Below are positions 34,104 through 42,905 of a stretch of 64,000 nt of DNA, piece after piece. The position numbers were made by a program, and so were the translations under genes. The stretch's first letter is position 1. Each line of letters begins with the position of its first letter. Origin of the DNA: Myxococcales bacterium (GTDB lineage: Bacteria; Myxococcota; UBA727; JABDBI01); the NCBI GenBank assembly GCA_023898405.1, contig CP060221.1, positions 930,001-994,000 on the forward strand, read 5' to 3'. The notes beneath the pieces are model-generated. The model saw only the letters and a list, made by a program, of their open reading frames with translations, did no database searches and was not told the DNA's origin.

Positions 34104-36200
34104 CTAAAATCGTTCGGGAAAAAACTCTTGGAGCACCTTGCGACATTCTTCATAGTTGTGAATGTTGATTTGCTTCATTATTTTCTCCCATTCTTTTTCA
34201 ACAGTTTTTGGAGCCTGCTCACAAAACACACGCAAGGCGCCTGCGTTATTATGGTTAGCCGCAGTGGTAACAGGTGTCCTTTGCCAACGATTGCATAGTT
34301 GAATGCTGTTGGGCGCATGCTCCATAATCAGTTTGACAACCTCAAGACTGCAGCTATTACTTGCGGCTTTGTTCAATGGCGTCGACTTATCATGGTCCTG
34401 CATAAAAAACAGACTTTGCGCGCGCTCCGCTATCATCTTGATGAGTGGCGTATTGTTATGCTTTGCAGCTTCATGGGCGATGGTTACGTCGCCGTATTTA
34501 TCTTTTATTATTTTTAGCGCTGAGTCAGGTAAATCGCCGTATTCATCTTCTATTGTTTCTAGCTCTGAGTCAAGTAAATCAACGTAGTTGCTAAATCGAT
34601 CGAATTGTTTGCTATCAGCTGCGAGCACATATAGCGCTGTCTCATTGATCTCAGAAGATTCAAACAGCAACCATACGGGAAAGCGCTTTGCCACCATATC
34701 CATGACAACAAAATTTTTCCTTTTTGCAGCCTCAACCAGTAACGTTTCACATGCTCCATTTTCCTTTTCAAATGCTGGTATTGCAATTTCAAACGCTTGA
34801 GCAAACGAATCATTCTCTCCAAGATAGAGATAGCCATATGCAATTGTACGCATGGCTTTTGGAAAGCTCGAAAAAGCTTTTGTCAATTCATCAAGACTCT
34901 CCTTTGCGCCATCGGCGTTACGGAAAAGTTTTTTGATATTGTAGTTTCCTACTGTTTTCGCGGCTTCCTTCTTAAGTTCTTCATCATTTCCAATGGAAGC
35001 CAAAACTGCCTTTATGCCATTGAGATTTTTTGCCAAAATCGCTGTACAAAACGCTGAATCAATGCATTTATTTGGCAAGCGCAAAAGATCTTCCGACTCT
35101 ACCAATGAAAAAAGTGAGTAGATGACGTCATTACCCTTCAAAGATTTTGCTGCTGCGCACAGGAGAGCAAAGCGGCTTTTTTCTGGCAGTTGAGCAAATC
35201 CCTGCAGGAGCGTTTTGGCGGCATTTTGATCACGAAAGAAGGTGGATGGAAATTTTTCGGCGAGATGCGCCGCAAAAACTCCATCGCTCATGAGCGTGAG
35301 CCAATTGCTTTTTACTGTGCTTATGAAGTCATCTTTTATTTGAGGCTCTTCTAGAGGCTTGTAGTCGAGCACAAAGAGCGGAACATTACGATAGCGACCT
35401 AGTTCGTTAGGAGCTTCTTGCAGACTCTTTGCGAATTTTTCAGCGTCAATTTGCGAAGCAAACAAAATCGCCTCGAGGTTTTTAAGGTCGTAAGAATCTT
35501 GTCTAACAATGTATTCTTCGACGGAGCCGAAGCTGGCGTTGCTATATTCGAAACAAGCTTTACCATCTTTTCTTAGGACCAGGATACCTCTTACGATGTC
35601 ACCGTTCCATGTCTTATGAATATTACTCGAGTGGTCTGTGAAATAGTCTCGGGCAACATTGCAGGATCGACCGAAAAATATGCCAAACCTTTTGCATCTC
35701 GCAGTTTCAGCTTTGAGTTGCCCTGATCGAAGAATATCCATGATGGCGCGCGAACCATGATAACCAAATTGACTATCGTCCCTTTGGAAAACGCTTTCGT
35801 CATCAAGAAACGAAATAAATACATCTTCAGAGATTTGTTTTGGCCGCAAAAGGATATTGACAAGGTTGTTAAATACCAGCGCGGGAGTTTCCTCGGCTCT
35901 TTCCTTGCGTGCGCGTAGAATTTTCACCAGTTCGTTAAAGTAATAGCTCGTTTCCAACTTGTTCAGAAAGCTTTGGAGAATTTCTTGCCCATCGCCATTT
36001 TGTACCGATGACAAATGGTCGATGATTTCATTTTTTTGCTCATCTCCTAAATTCTTAGGATTTGCATTGGAAAAATTATCTTTTTTAGCCAAAAAATTGC
36101 TAAGCTCTACCTCAACTTTTTGATCTTCCATCGAAAGAGCCGCAGTACTGCTAAGCATGAAAACAAATAAACAATAAATTAGTTTGTAGAATAATCTCAT
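34104..36200 (-). CDS. Secreted ankyrin-repeat protein with a putative PARP-like ADP-ribosyltransferase domain
   Basis: A 698-residue protein with a signal peptide (MRLFYKLIYCLFVFMLSSTAALS). Residues about 145-260 look like a PARP-type ART fold: YHGSRAIMDILRSGQ (His about 148), RFGIFFGRSCNVARDYF (Tyr about 186) and SVEEYIVRQDSYDL (Glu about 229) give the H-Y-E triad in the right order and spacing. Residues about 575-670 contain ankyrin-like repeats (TIAHEAAKHNNTPLIKMI, STPLNKAASNSCSLEVVKLI, TPVTTAANHNNAGALRVF). The combination points to a host-directed effector. The gene has GGAG 5 bases before ATG and appears less AT-rich than its neighbours. It sits between inverted IS ends. ART activity is an inference. 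Confidence 0.75.
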   Translation of the reverse strand: MRLFYKLIYCLFVFMLSSTAALSMEDQKVEVELSNFLAKKDNFSNANPKNLGDEQKNEIIDHLSSVQNGDGQEILQSFLNKLETSYYFNELVKILRARKERAEETPALVFNNLVNILLRPKQISEDVFISFLDDESVFQRDDSQFGYHGSRAIMDILRSGQLKAETARCKRFGIFFGRSCNVARDYFTDHSSNIHKTWNGDIVRGILVLRKDGKACFEYSNASFGSVEEYIVRQDSYDLKNLEAILFASQIDAEKFAKSLQEAPNELGRYRNVPLFVLDYKPLEEPQIKDDFISTVKSNWLTLMSDGVFAAHLAEKFPSTFFRDQNAAKTLLQGFAQLPEKSRFALLCAAAKSLKGNDVIYSLFSLVESEDLLRLPNKCIDSAFCTAILAKNLNGIKAVLASIGNDEELKKEAAKTVGNYNIKKLFRNADGAKESLDELTKAFSSFPKAMRTIAYGYLYLGENDSFAQAFEIAIPAFEKENGACETLLVEAAKRKNFVVMDMVAKRFPVWLLFESSEINETALYVLAADSKQFDRFSNYVDLLDSELETIEDEYGDLPDSALKIIKDKYGDVTIAHEAAKHNNTPLIKMIAERAQSLFFMQDHDKSTPLNKAASNSCSLEVVKLIMEHAPNSIQLCNRWQRTPVTTAANHNNAGALRVFCEQAPKTVEKEWEKIMKQINIHNYEECRKVLQEFFPERF

Positions 36201-36339
36201 AAAAACTCCATTATATTAAATAAATTATATTAAAACACTATAATACTTTTTTAATACTTGTAAACAGGGTAATCCACCCAAAAATTAATATGCTTTAAAA
36301 GTAGAATTTTCTCGTTTAAATAAATGAAGGAGATTCACA
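36201..36339 (-). promoter_or_regulatory. AT-rich promoter region of the ankyrin gene
   Basis: On the minus strand a -10-like TATTATAGT and several TATAAT-like hexamers lie within 60 bases of the start, and GGAG precedes the ATG. No exact promoter can be fixed. Confidence 0.35.
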
Positions 36340-36435
36340 GTGAAAAGTTCAAGATTTACCATCCAGCGCCTCAAAGCCACTTCATTTATGCAGGGAATAA
36401 TAGGCGCGTTTTCCTTAACAATTAGTTTAATATAA
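36340..36435 (+). CDS. 31-residue ORF with a strong ribosome-binding site
   Basis: GTG 36340 is preceded by GAAGGAG at the ideal distance and opens a frame of 31 codons (MKSSRFTIQRLKATSFMQG, then a hydrophobic IIGAFSLTISLI). It could be a small membrane peptide or the first codons of a gene destroyed by the IS701-like insertion 60 bases later. No homologue is recognised. Confidence 0.35.
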   Translation: MKSSRFTIQRLKATSFMQGIIGAFSLTISLI

Positions 36436-36494
36436 TTAAAAACACTTGACACCGGATTAAGTATATAAAAAAATTAAATTTATGAAGGTGTTAG

Positions 36495-36568
36495 CTCGAC
36501 TTTGGCCGAAATTGAAACGAATTGGCAGCTTCAAGAGAACAGAAGATTGGAATAACCTGATCTACCCT
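36495..36568 (+). repeat. IS701-like left end, direct copy
   Basis: It starts CTCGACTTTGGCCGAAATTG, is preceded by TTAG (matching the YTAR-type target of IS701 elements) and is followed by the transposase start. It is the inverse of 34031-34103, so the two ends face the ankyrin gene between them. Confidence 0.8.
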
Positions 36569-36584
36569 CAAGAGCTGCCGAGAA

Positions 36585-37007
36585 ATGCAAATAGCACATT
36601 TTATAAAAGACTTCATGAACAATTTTGCCGAATGCGTTAGTTCTCCTAGCCTGAGTCGGCTGACTGAACTTCTTGCGGCAAGAATTATCACCATCGGAAA
36701 AACTACAGTCACGAACTTATCAAGGGTATTCGGCTTCGATCCCTACAACAGTCCTTGGCATCACCTATTTTCACGCTATCGAATCTCGCTTTGGGCATTG
36801 TCATTTGTTCTTATACAGTTGATTCAAAAGACTTTTGTTGCAGATGGGCAAGCACTCGTTTTTGTTGTCGATGACACAACATGCCTGCATAACGGCAAAA
36901 ATGTTTTTGGCAAGGCAAAGCATCGTGATGCTGCACGCTCATCTCATACAGTTACAACTTTGCTATGGGGACATAAGTGGGTCGTCATATCAATCATCAT
37001 CTCATGA
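36585..37007 (+). pseudogene. IS701-like transposase, N-terminal fragment
   Basis: Residues 1 to about 130 match the start of an IS701/ISNCY-type transposase: LSRLTELLAARIITIGKTTV, SPWHHLFSRYRISLW, VFVVDDTTCLHNGKNVFGKA (first catalytic Asp) and GHKWVV. The match stops abruptly near 36980, where an IS4-like element begins. The left end with its repeat is intact (36495). Together with 33360-33984 it shows at least two IS701-like copies once bracketed the ankyrin gene. Confidence 0.75.
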
Positions 37008-37079
37008 TTGATCACATCTTTTTGTTGACAAAGTCGTTTAAGCATTTTCAAGTTTAATTTGATGTGATCAAGTTTTTCA

Positions 37080-38000
37080 ATGAATCATATAAGAACAGAA
37101 TTTATAGAATCAAATCTTGGTGATAAGCGCTTAACTAAGCGCCTTTTATCAATTGTTAGCTCGGTTATTGAAAGTCCAGAGAAATCTTTTCCTGAGGCAT
37201 TTAGGAGTTCGGCAGAATTAGAGGGGTTCTATCGGTTTGTGGAAAATCCTTACATAGAAATAAAAGACATTTTAGAACCGCACAAACAAGCTACTTTAAA
37301 GCGTATGTGCAATAAGAATAATGATATTATTATTGCGCATGATTCGAGTGAGTTTGTATTTTCAGGAAAGAGACGAGACCTTGGAACAACCTCACTAGGT
37401 AAAAGTGCAAGCTTCTTTGGTCATTTCAGTTTAGCTATTTCTGCGTCAGATAGAGAACCATTAGGTACATTGGGGTTGCATTGTTTTAAGCGCGGTGAAA
37501 AAATCAGTCCTTATGCACTCAGAAAAAAAGGGATTCTTACACAGACTCAGTCTCGTCGCCTGCCATCGGAAAAACAAAGATGGAATGACGCAATCGATAG
37601 CATTTCTAAACTCAGCGAAAGCGCTAAAAATGCAATCCACGTATGCGATAGTGAAACAGATAGTTATGCTTTGCTTGCTGATTTATCGAACAAAGAACAT
37701 CGATTTATTGTTAGGGGCTGCTATGACCGCGCCCTTGTAAACGGCAAGCATTTACGCGAGGAATTTGCAGAAGAAAGCAGATTGTTTTCTAAAGAAATAC
37801 ATCTTTCTAGAAGAAATAAAAAATCCGGCGGGGCTAATAATAAAAGGCTTGTTAAAAGAGATGCCCGCAATACGATAGTAGATATTAAAGCAAAACAAAT
37901 TACATTAAAAAGATCAAACTGTGTAGATAAAAAATATGCATTATCTTTAGATATAAATGCTGTTCTTATTCTAGAGCGAAATCCGCCTAAAGATGAAAAG
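37080..38000 (+). pseudogene. IS4/Tn5-like transposase, 3' end removed by IS copy 2
   Basis: The 307 residues before the junction match the IS4-group (IS50-like) transposases: FIESNLGDKRLTKRLLSIV, SSAELEGFYRFVENPYI, ILEPHKQATLKRM, DIIIAHDSSEF (first Asp) and HVCDSETDSYALL (second Asp). The frame then runs into IS copy 2, and the remaining C-terminus with the Glu is absent. A probable left end with GATCACATC/GATGTGATC inverted repeats lies at 37004-37075. Confidence 0.75.
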
Positions 38001-38841
38001 GTAGTGTTGCAAACAATGACAGAGTACAAAGATGCCCCTCCAATAGGTTAACTTACATTTCAAGAATTGGGTCACTCAGTCCAAATTGTCTGTTGATGAA
38101 CTTTTTAATTGATAGTGAACTTTTATCCATTAAGTGGTAGAGCTGACCTTTGAATAGCATATGCATTGTTTCAATTCCACGAATTGTGTTGAAGGCTGTC
38201 TTGTAAGAGAAATAGCCCATGCTATGCCGTGTTTTCCATTTTATCCTCCTGTGATCCTGCTCTATAATATTATTTAAATATTTGCTTTGCCTAAGTTCCA
38301 CATTGAGATACTTACCTTCACTTTGAAGTTGAGATAAGGCAGCCGGATATGATGGGTGGCGATCAACAGTTAAAGTCCGTGGCTCAGCGCTCCTGCGTAG
38401 CATTGATAACTTGCCTAAAAATAGCTTGGCAGCTTTTTGATTTCGGGTTTTGCTAAGATAAAAATCAATAGTCTGTCCCCGTGAATCGATAGCCCTATAG
38501 AGATAGAGCCACTTTCCCTTTACTTTGACGTAGGTTTCATCAAGCTTCCAAGAATCATTTGGTGATTTCAAAAAGTAGCTGGCGCGCTTTTGTATCTCTG
38601 GAGCATAGTGCTGAACCCATCGGTAGATTGTTGTATGATCGGCATTTAGACCACGCTCTTTCATCATCTCTTCTAGGTCACGATAACTGACCCTGTAACG
38701 AAGGTACCAACGTACGCAAAGAAGGATTGCTTCGCCTTGATAATGCCGCCATTTAAAATCTGATGAAGTGTGTTTTCTCATCCCTCAATATTAGTAAAAA
38801 TGGAGCCCATTCACAAAATCAGGATTTTTTGCAACACTACC
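38000..38841 (-). mobile_element. IS6-family-like insertion sequence, copy 2 (complete, 842 bp)
   Basis: GGTAGTGTTGCAAA ends at 38000 and 38841; inverse orientation to copy 1. It joins the cut IS4-like gene to a cut IS110-like gene. The flanks GATGAAAA and CGCCAGAG do not match, so adjacent DNA was lost or rearranged. Confidence 0.93.
38053..38781 (-). CDS. IS6-family DDE transposase, copy 2
   Basis: A 242-residue transposase identical in layout to the copy at 24729. It differs by a few residues (SRGQT for SWGQT, SMLRRS for SRLRRS, HLMDK for HLIDK). All three catalytic residues are present. Confidence 0.95.
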   Translation of the reverse strand: MRKHTSSDFKWRHYQGEAILLCVRWYLRYRVSYRDLEEMMKERGLNADHTTIYRWVQHYAPEIQKRASYFLKSPNDSWKLDETYVKVKGKWLYLYRAIDSRGQTIDFYLSKTRNQKAAKLFLGKLSMLRRSAEPRTLTVDRHPSYPAALSQLQSEGKYLNVELRQSKYLNNIIEQDHRRIKWKTRHSMGYFSYKTAFNTIRGIETMHMLFKGQLYHLMDKSSLSIKKFINRQFGLSDPILEM

Positions 38842-39478
38842 CGCCAGAGACTATCGCCCGAATGATGCTCATCCCTGTAACACCGGTAATGTCTGTTACC
38901 ACGTGGTTGAGTTGAAGATTCATTTGCACCAGAGCTTTATGCATCAATTGTACTTGCTGCGATGCCAACTCAAATAAACGGCTTCTCTGTCTTACATACC
39001 CACGGAATATCACCCCTTCGTCATCAGGGCGAAACGAACCTCGCAGTAACCCATAGGCGTGTAACTGTTGAATCCATTGGCAATCCTTCACGTCTGTTTT
39101 TCTACCTGGCACCGTTTTGAGGTAGTATGCATTTACTAGCATGACGTCTATGCCAGCTTGGGCCAAAATATCATAAACCGGGATCCAGTACACACCTGTG
39201 GACTCCATCGCTACGCTCTGGATACCATTTTGTTGGATCCACCTCAGCATATTTTTGAGATCTTCTGTGAAAGTCAGATATTCGCGTATCTCTTGGTGAC
39301 CGTCGGCAAAACCAATACAAATAAATACAGACCTAGAGCCAATGTCTATGCCAGCAACACATGGATTCATGGGTGTTAGCCTAAAAGCAGATGAGGGTTG
39401 AGATTTTGGATATTTCTTGTTACTTCTCTTTGTCATGAAAAAACCTCTTGCATGATCGGTTGTTGTTAAGTCGTTCAT
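38842..39478 (-). pseudogene. IS110-like transposase, C-terminal half removed by IS copy 2
   Basis: About 211 residues match the RuvC-like DEDD domain of IS110 transposases: VAGIDIGSRSVFICIGFADG (first Asp), VAMESTGVYWIPVYDIL (Glu), VNAYYLKTVPGRKTDVKDCQWI (Asp pair). The Transposase_20 domain with its catalytic Ser begins (DITGVTGMSIIRAIV) but ends at the IS boundary. The element is inactive. Confidence 0.85.
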
Positions 39479-39514
39479 ACAAGGGGTTATTACTTTTATG
39501 CAGGCCCATCCGGG

Positions 39515-39760
39515 CTATGCTAGGTCAACACTTATTTTTAGACATTGCCAAGGATGCAGGCCTGGTGGGGAGCTTATAAGTAGTATAAACCGCTTTTTTT
39601 GAAAACACCCATCTAACGAAACCCAGGAATTTGGAGCCAAAACAGCCTCACTAATCTTAAGAGTTTTCATAATTTCTTTTATGAGTTCTTGGGCCTGCTC
39701 AAAAACCAGGTGCAAAGCCAAAAAATATCTTGATTGGCGGCATTTGAATAAGGCTATCGC
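39515..39760 (-). pseudogene. Fragment resembling the C-terminus of the ankyrin protein
   Basis: On the minus strand the reading NAANQDIF, then after a frameshift LALHLVFEQAQELIKEIMKTLKI, resembles the end of the ankyrin protein at 34104 (AANHNNAGALRVFCEQAP...EKIMKQINI). It seems to be the remnant of a related ankyrin gene. The match is short, so this is a tentative call. Confidence 0.3.
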
Positions 39761-39847
39761 TCGCTAAGCCTATCCTATACAGCACTACGATTGAAGTATA
39801 AAAGGCTTAATCTACAAATTCAATCTGGGATATGTCATCCACAAGAT

Positions 39848-40022
39848 TTATGCCATCGTTTTCATAAACAATCGAATACATCGATGGCAAAACAGTACGT
39901 CTATGTCAAACACCCTGGCCATCAATTGGGCAAAATTTGGACGGCCGGGCTTTTTGGAATCGTGGCCTTGATGGGAAACAAAACCTGAAATTGGGGGTTT
40001 GGTAGCAATGGAACAGAAAACC
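39848..40022 (-). pseudogene. IS91-like transposase, C-terminal fragment
   Basis: On the minus strand KKPGRPNFAQLMARVFDIDV followed by LFCHRC matches the end of IS91/IS801-type Y2 transposases (usually GRP...WAQLLKRVFDIDV.xCPRCG), with one of the usual zinc-finger residues changed. It is cut at 40022 by IS copy 3. Only about 60 codons remain. Confidence 0.5.
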
Positions 40023-40598
40023 GGTAGTGTTGCAAACAATGACAGAGTACAAAGAGGCCCCTCCAATAGGTTAACTTACATTTCAAGAATGGGTCACTCA
40101 GTCCAAATTGTCTGTTGATGAACTTTTTAATTGATAGTGAACTTTTATCCATTAAGTGGTAGAGCTGACCTTTGAATAGCATATGCATTGTTTCAATTCC
40201 ACGAATTGTATTGAAGGCTGTCTTGTAAGAGAAATAGCCCATGCTATGCCGTGCTTTCCATTTTATCCTCCTGTGATCCTGCTCTATAATATTATTTAAA
40301 TATTTGCTTTGCCTAAGTTCCACATTGAGATACTTACCTTCACTTTGAAGTTGAGATAAGGCAGCCGGATATGATGGGTGGCGATCAACAGTTAAAGTCC
40401 GTGGCTCAGCGCTTCTGCGTAGCCTTGATAACTTGCCTAAAAATAGCTTGGCAGCTTTTTGATTTCGGGTTTTGCTAAGATAAAAATCAATAGTCTGTCC
40501 CCGTGAATCGATAGCCCTATAGAGATAGAGCCACTTTCCCTTTACTTTGACGTAGGTTTCATCAAGCTTCCAAGAATCATTTGGTGATTTCAAAAAGT
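40023..40598 (-). mobile_element. IS6-family-like insertion sequence, copy 3 (right part only)
   Basis: 576 bp from the GGTAGTGTTGCAAA end at 40023 to CAAAAAGT at 40598, where copy 4 begins. The transposase lacks its first about 70 codons and has a 1-base deletion near the 3' end (CAAGAATGGG for CAAGAATTGGG). It forms one IS together with copy 5 (43837-44109). Confidence 0.9.
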
Positions 40599-41440
40599 GG
40601 TAGTGTTGCAAAAAATCCTGATTTTGTGAATGGGCTCCATTTTTACTAATATTGAGGGATGAGAAAACACACTTCATCAGATTTTAAATGGCGGCATTAT
40701 CAAGGCGAAGCAATCCTTCTTTGCGTACGTTGGTACCTTCGTTACAGGGTCAGTTATCGTGACCTAGAAGAGATGATGAAAGAGCGTGGTCTAAATGCCG
40801 ATCATACAACAATCTACCGATGGGTTCAGCACTATGCTCCAGAGATACAAAAGCGCGCCAGCTACTTTTTGAAATCACCAAATGATTCTTGGAAGCTTGA
40901 TGAAACCTACGTCAAAGTAAAGGGAAAGTGGCTCTATCTCTATAGGGCTATCGATTCATGGGGACAGACTATTGATTTTTATCTTAGCAAAACCCGAAAT
41001 CAAAAAGCTGCCAAGCTATTTTTAGGCAAGTTATCAAGGCTACGCAGGAGCGCTGAACCACGGACTTTAACTGTTGATCGCCACCCATCATATCCGGCTG
41101 CCTTATCTCAACTTCAAAGTGAAGGTAAGTATCTCAATGTGGAACTTAGGCAAAGCAAATATTTAAATAATATTATAGAGCAGGATCACAGGAGGATAAA
41201 ATGGAAAACACGGCATAGCATGGGCTATTTCTCTTACAAGACAGCCTTCAACACAATTCGCGGAATTGAAACAATGCATATGCTATTCAAAGGTCAGCTC
41301 TACCACTTAATAGATAAAAGTTCACTATCAATTAAAAAGTTCATCAACAGACAATTTGGACTGAGTGACCCAATTCTTGAAATGTAAGTTAACCTATTGG
41401 AGGGGCCTCTTTGTACTCTGTCATTGTTTGCAACACTACC
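40599..41440 (+). mobile_element. IS6-family-like insertion sequence, copy 4 (complete, 842 bp)
   Basis: Inserted directly in the truncated copy 3. Its left flank is CAAAAAGT, whose inverse ACTTTTTG is the left flank of copy 6, forming an inverted pair of 8-bp target duplications. The right flank is TTTTTTAC. Confidence 0.93.
40659..41387 (+). CDS. IS6-family DDE transposase, copy 4
   Basis: A 242-residue transposase with the same sequence as the one at 24729 (SWGQT, SRLRRS, HLIDK), suggesting that copies 1, 4 and 6 form the most recent subgroup. The catalytic residues are intact. Confidence 0.95.
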   Translation: MRKHTSSDFKWRHYQGEAILLCVRWYLRYRVSYRDLEEMMKERGLNADHTTIYRWVQHYAPEIQKRASYFLKSPNDSWKLDETYVKVKGKWLYLYRAIDSWGQTIDFYLSKTRNQKAAKLFLGKLSRLRRSAEPRTLTVDRHPSYPAALSQLQSEGKYLNVELRQSKYLNNIIEQDHRRIKWKTRHSMGYFSYKTAFNTIRGIETMHMLFKGQLYHLIDKSSLSIKKFINRQFGLSDPILEM

Positions 41441-41503
41441 TTTTTTACAGCCTCTAAAGGGATCATACTTGCGTAATACACCTCTCAGGTGTATATTAGG
41501 GTG

Positions 41504-41779
41504 ATGATATATTCGGTTGATATTAGCAAAGCTAAAAAGGACATCAGCAAGTTGCCCATGCATGTCCGAGTCTTATTTTTCAACTGGATCGATGATGTGG
41601 AACATCGTGGTTTAGAAGAGGTGCGAAAAACGCCAGGTTATCATGACGAGCCGTTAAAGGGTAAGCGCAAAGGCCAGCGCTCAATCCGTCTAACACGTGC
41701 CTATAGAGCGATATACGTTATCAAAAAGGGCGAAGTTGAATTTGCTCAAGTTGAAGAGGTGAACAAGCATGACTACTAA
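41504..41779 (+). CDS. RelE/HigB-type toxin
   Basis: About 91 residues. Strongly conserved C-terminal region: RKTPGYHDEPLKGKRKGQRS, IRLTRAYRAIYVIKKG and VEEVNKHDY, as in HigB-type RelE-superfamily mRNA interferases. The start is ambiguous: ATG 41504 is used here, and an in-frame GTG at 41489 is also possible. It is the first gene of a plus-strand operon and overlaps the antitoxin by 11 bases. Confidence 0.88.
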   Translation: MIYSVDISKAKKDISKLPMHVRVLFFNWIDDVEHRGLEEVRKTPGYHDEPLKGKRKGQRSIRLTRAYRAIYVIKKGEVEFAQVEEVNKHDY

Positions 41780-42098
41780 AGACAATAAAAAGTCAGCTGC
41801 AAGAAAATTTATGGAGGAGATTACTGGTGGCCCTCTAACCCTATCCTCGCTTTTGTACTCGATTCGCCTTGGTGAAGAGATGACACAGGAAGAATTTGCT
41901 CAAATGCTTGGTATTTCTAAATCCCATGTCTGTGACATAGAGAAAGGCAGAAAACACGTTAGTCCGCTTCGGGCAAAAGAGTTTGCCAGGATTCTAAAGC
42001 ATTCTGAGCAACAATTCATTCGGTTAGCCCTACAAGACATAGTTGATCAGCTTAGCCAAAAGCATATATGGCAGGTAGAGCTTAAAAAGGCTGCGTAG
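41769..42098 (+). CDS. XRE-family antitoxin (HigA-like)
   Basis: A 109-residue protein with an HTH_3 domain (LYSIRLGEEMTQEEFAQMLG, KSHVCDIEKGRKHVSPLRA). It overlaps the toxin gene and is its probable partner. It should neutralise the toxin and repress the operon. A second XRE gene follows 5 bases later, so the operon has three genes. Confidence 0.85.
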   Translation: MTTKDNKKSAARKFMEEITGGPLTLSSLLYSIRLGEEMTQEEFAQMLGISKSHVCDIEKGRKHVSPLRAKEFARILKHSEQQFIRLALQDIVDQLSQKHIWQVELKKAA

Positions 42099-42103
42099 AG
42101 GCA

Positions 42104-42433
42104 ATGATGCCCTCAGTAAAAAAGAAACTTCAACAAGCTGGCTTTGCTGTCGGTGATGCTAAAGATTTTCTTGAGCTTAATGAGGAAGAAGCTGCATATT
42201 TAGAAGTAAAAGTAGCTCTCACCGAAGCTTTGATAAGAAATCGCGCCAAGGCCGGTGTCTCCCAGGCTGAATTGGCTAAAATGATGCATTCTAGCCAATC
42301 TCGTGTAGCCAAAATGGAAGCTGGTGATAGTTCGGTGTCTGTTGATCTTTTGATACGGGCCCTTGTCTATTTAGGCTTTGGGGTAAAAGATGTGGGCAGA
42401 GCTTTGACTAGGCCAATGAAAAGAGCAGCATAG
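42104..42433 (+). CDS. Second XRE-family regulator of the toxin-antitoxin operon
   Basis: A 109-residue protein with an HTH domain near the middle (NRAKAGVSQAELAKMMHSSQ, then SRVAKMEAGDSSVSVDLLIR) and a YLEVKVALTEALI helix before it, close to HigA/NadS-like antitoxins. It has no toxin gene of its own. It may be an extra antitoxin or the orphan half of another pair. It is directly downstream and probably co-transcribed. Confidence 0.8.
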   Translation: MMPSVKKKLQQAGFAVGDAKDFLELNEEEAAYLEVKVALTEALIRNRAKAGVSQAELAKMMHSSQSRVAKMEAGDSSVSVDLLIRALVYLGFGVKDVGRALTRPMKRAA

Positions 42434-42445
42434 AGACCCACTGAT

Positions 42446-42904
42446 ATGAATGTGATTGTACAAAAAGATTTTGAGCCAGAAGAAGTTCTCAAAAAGCCAC
42501 TTATGGCTCATTTATTGACTGTCGAAAATGGTGAACCCCGGGATTCCCCTGTGTGGTTTTTATGGGAAGAAGGTTGTTTGTGGATCGTCGGCACAGCACA
42601 AGACAGTTTTATTAGACAGCTTAAAAAGGGACATCGTTGTGCAGTTGGAGTTGTGGACTTCGACCTTGATAGAGGAGTCTTAAAACACGTTGGCATTCGT
42701 GGAGAGACCCGATTAGGTAAAGTGGACAAAGAACGCTTACAACGCCATCTGTCAAAATATCTTGGTGAGGATCAAGCGCAATGGAATCAGTGGTTTATCG
42801 AAAATATTACATGCCCTTTGGAGTACATGGTGCAGGTAATCCCCAAAACCATCGTCGCCAAAAATGTTTCCTACTTTAAAACTGGTCCAAATTTAGCAAT
42901 GTAG
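42446..42904 (+). CDS. Pyridoxamine 5'-phosphate oxidase-like flavoprotein
   Basis: A 152-residue split-barrel protein: LMAHLLTVENGEPRDSPVWF with the usual strand pattern, LWIVGTAQDSFIRQLKKGHR for the flavin phosphate region, GIRGETRLG, and a C-terminal VIPKTIVAKNVSYF. This places it in the PNPOx-like/FMN-binding superfamily; substrate not assignable. It follows the toxin-antitoxin genes by 12 bases and may be their passenger. Confidence 0.75.
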   Translation: MNVIVQKDFEPEEVLKKPLMAHLLTVENGEPRDSPVWFLWEEGCLWIVGTAQDSFIRQLKKGHRCAVGVVDFDLDRGVLKHVGIRGETRLGKVDKERLQRHLSKYLGEDQAQWNQWFIENITCPLEYMVQVIPKTIVAKNVSYFKTGPNLAM

Positions 42905-42905
42905 G

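Noticed and set aside
39922..40677. Open frame spanning copy 3 and the start of copy 4
   Set aside because: Its N-terminus is antisense of copy 4, and its C-terminus is shifted by a 1-base deletion.
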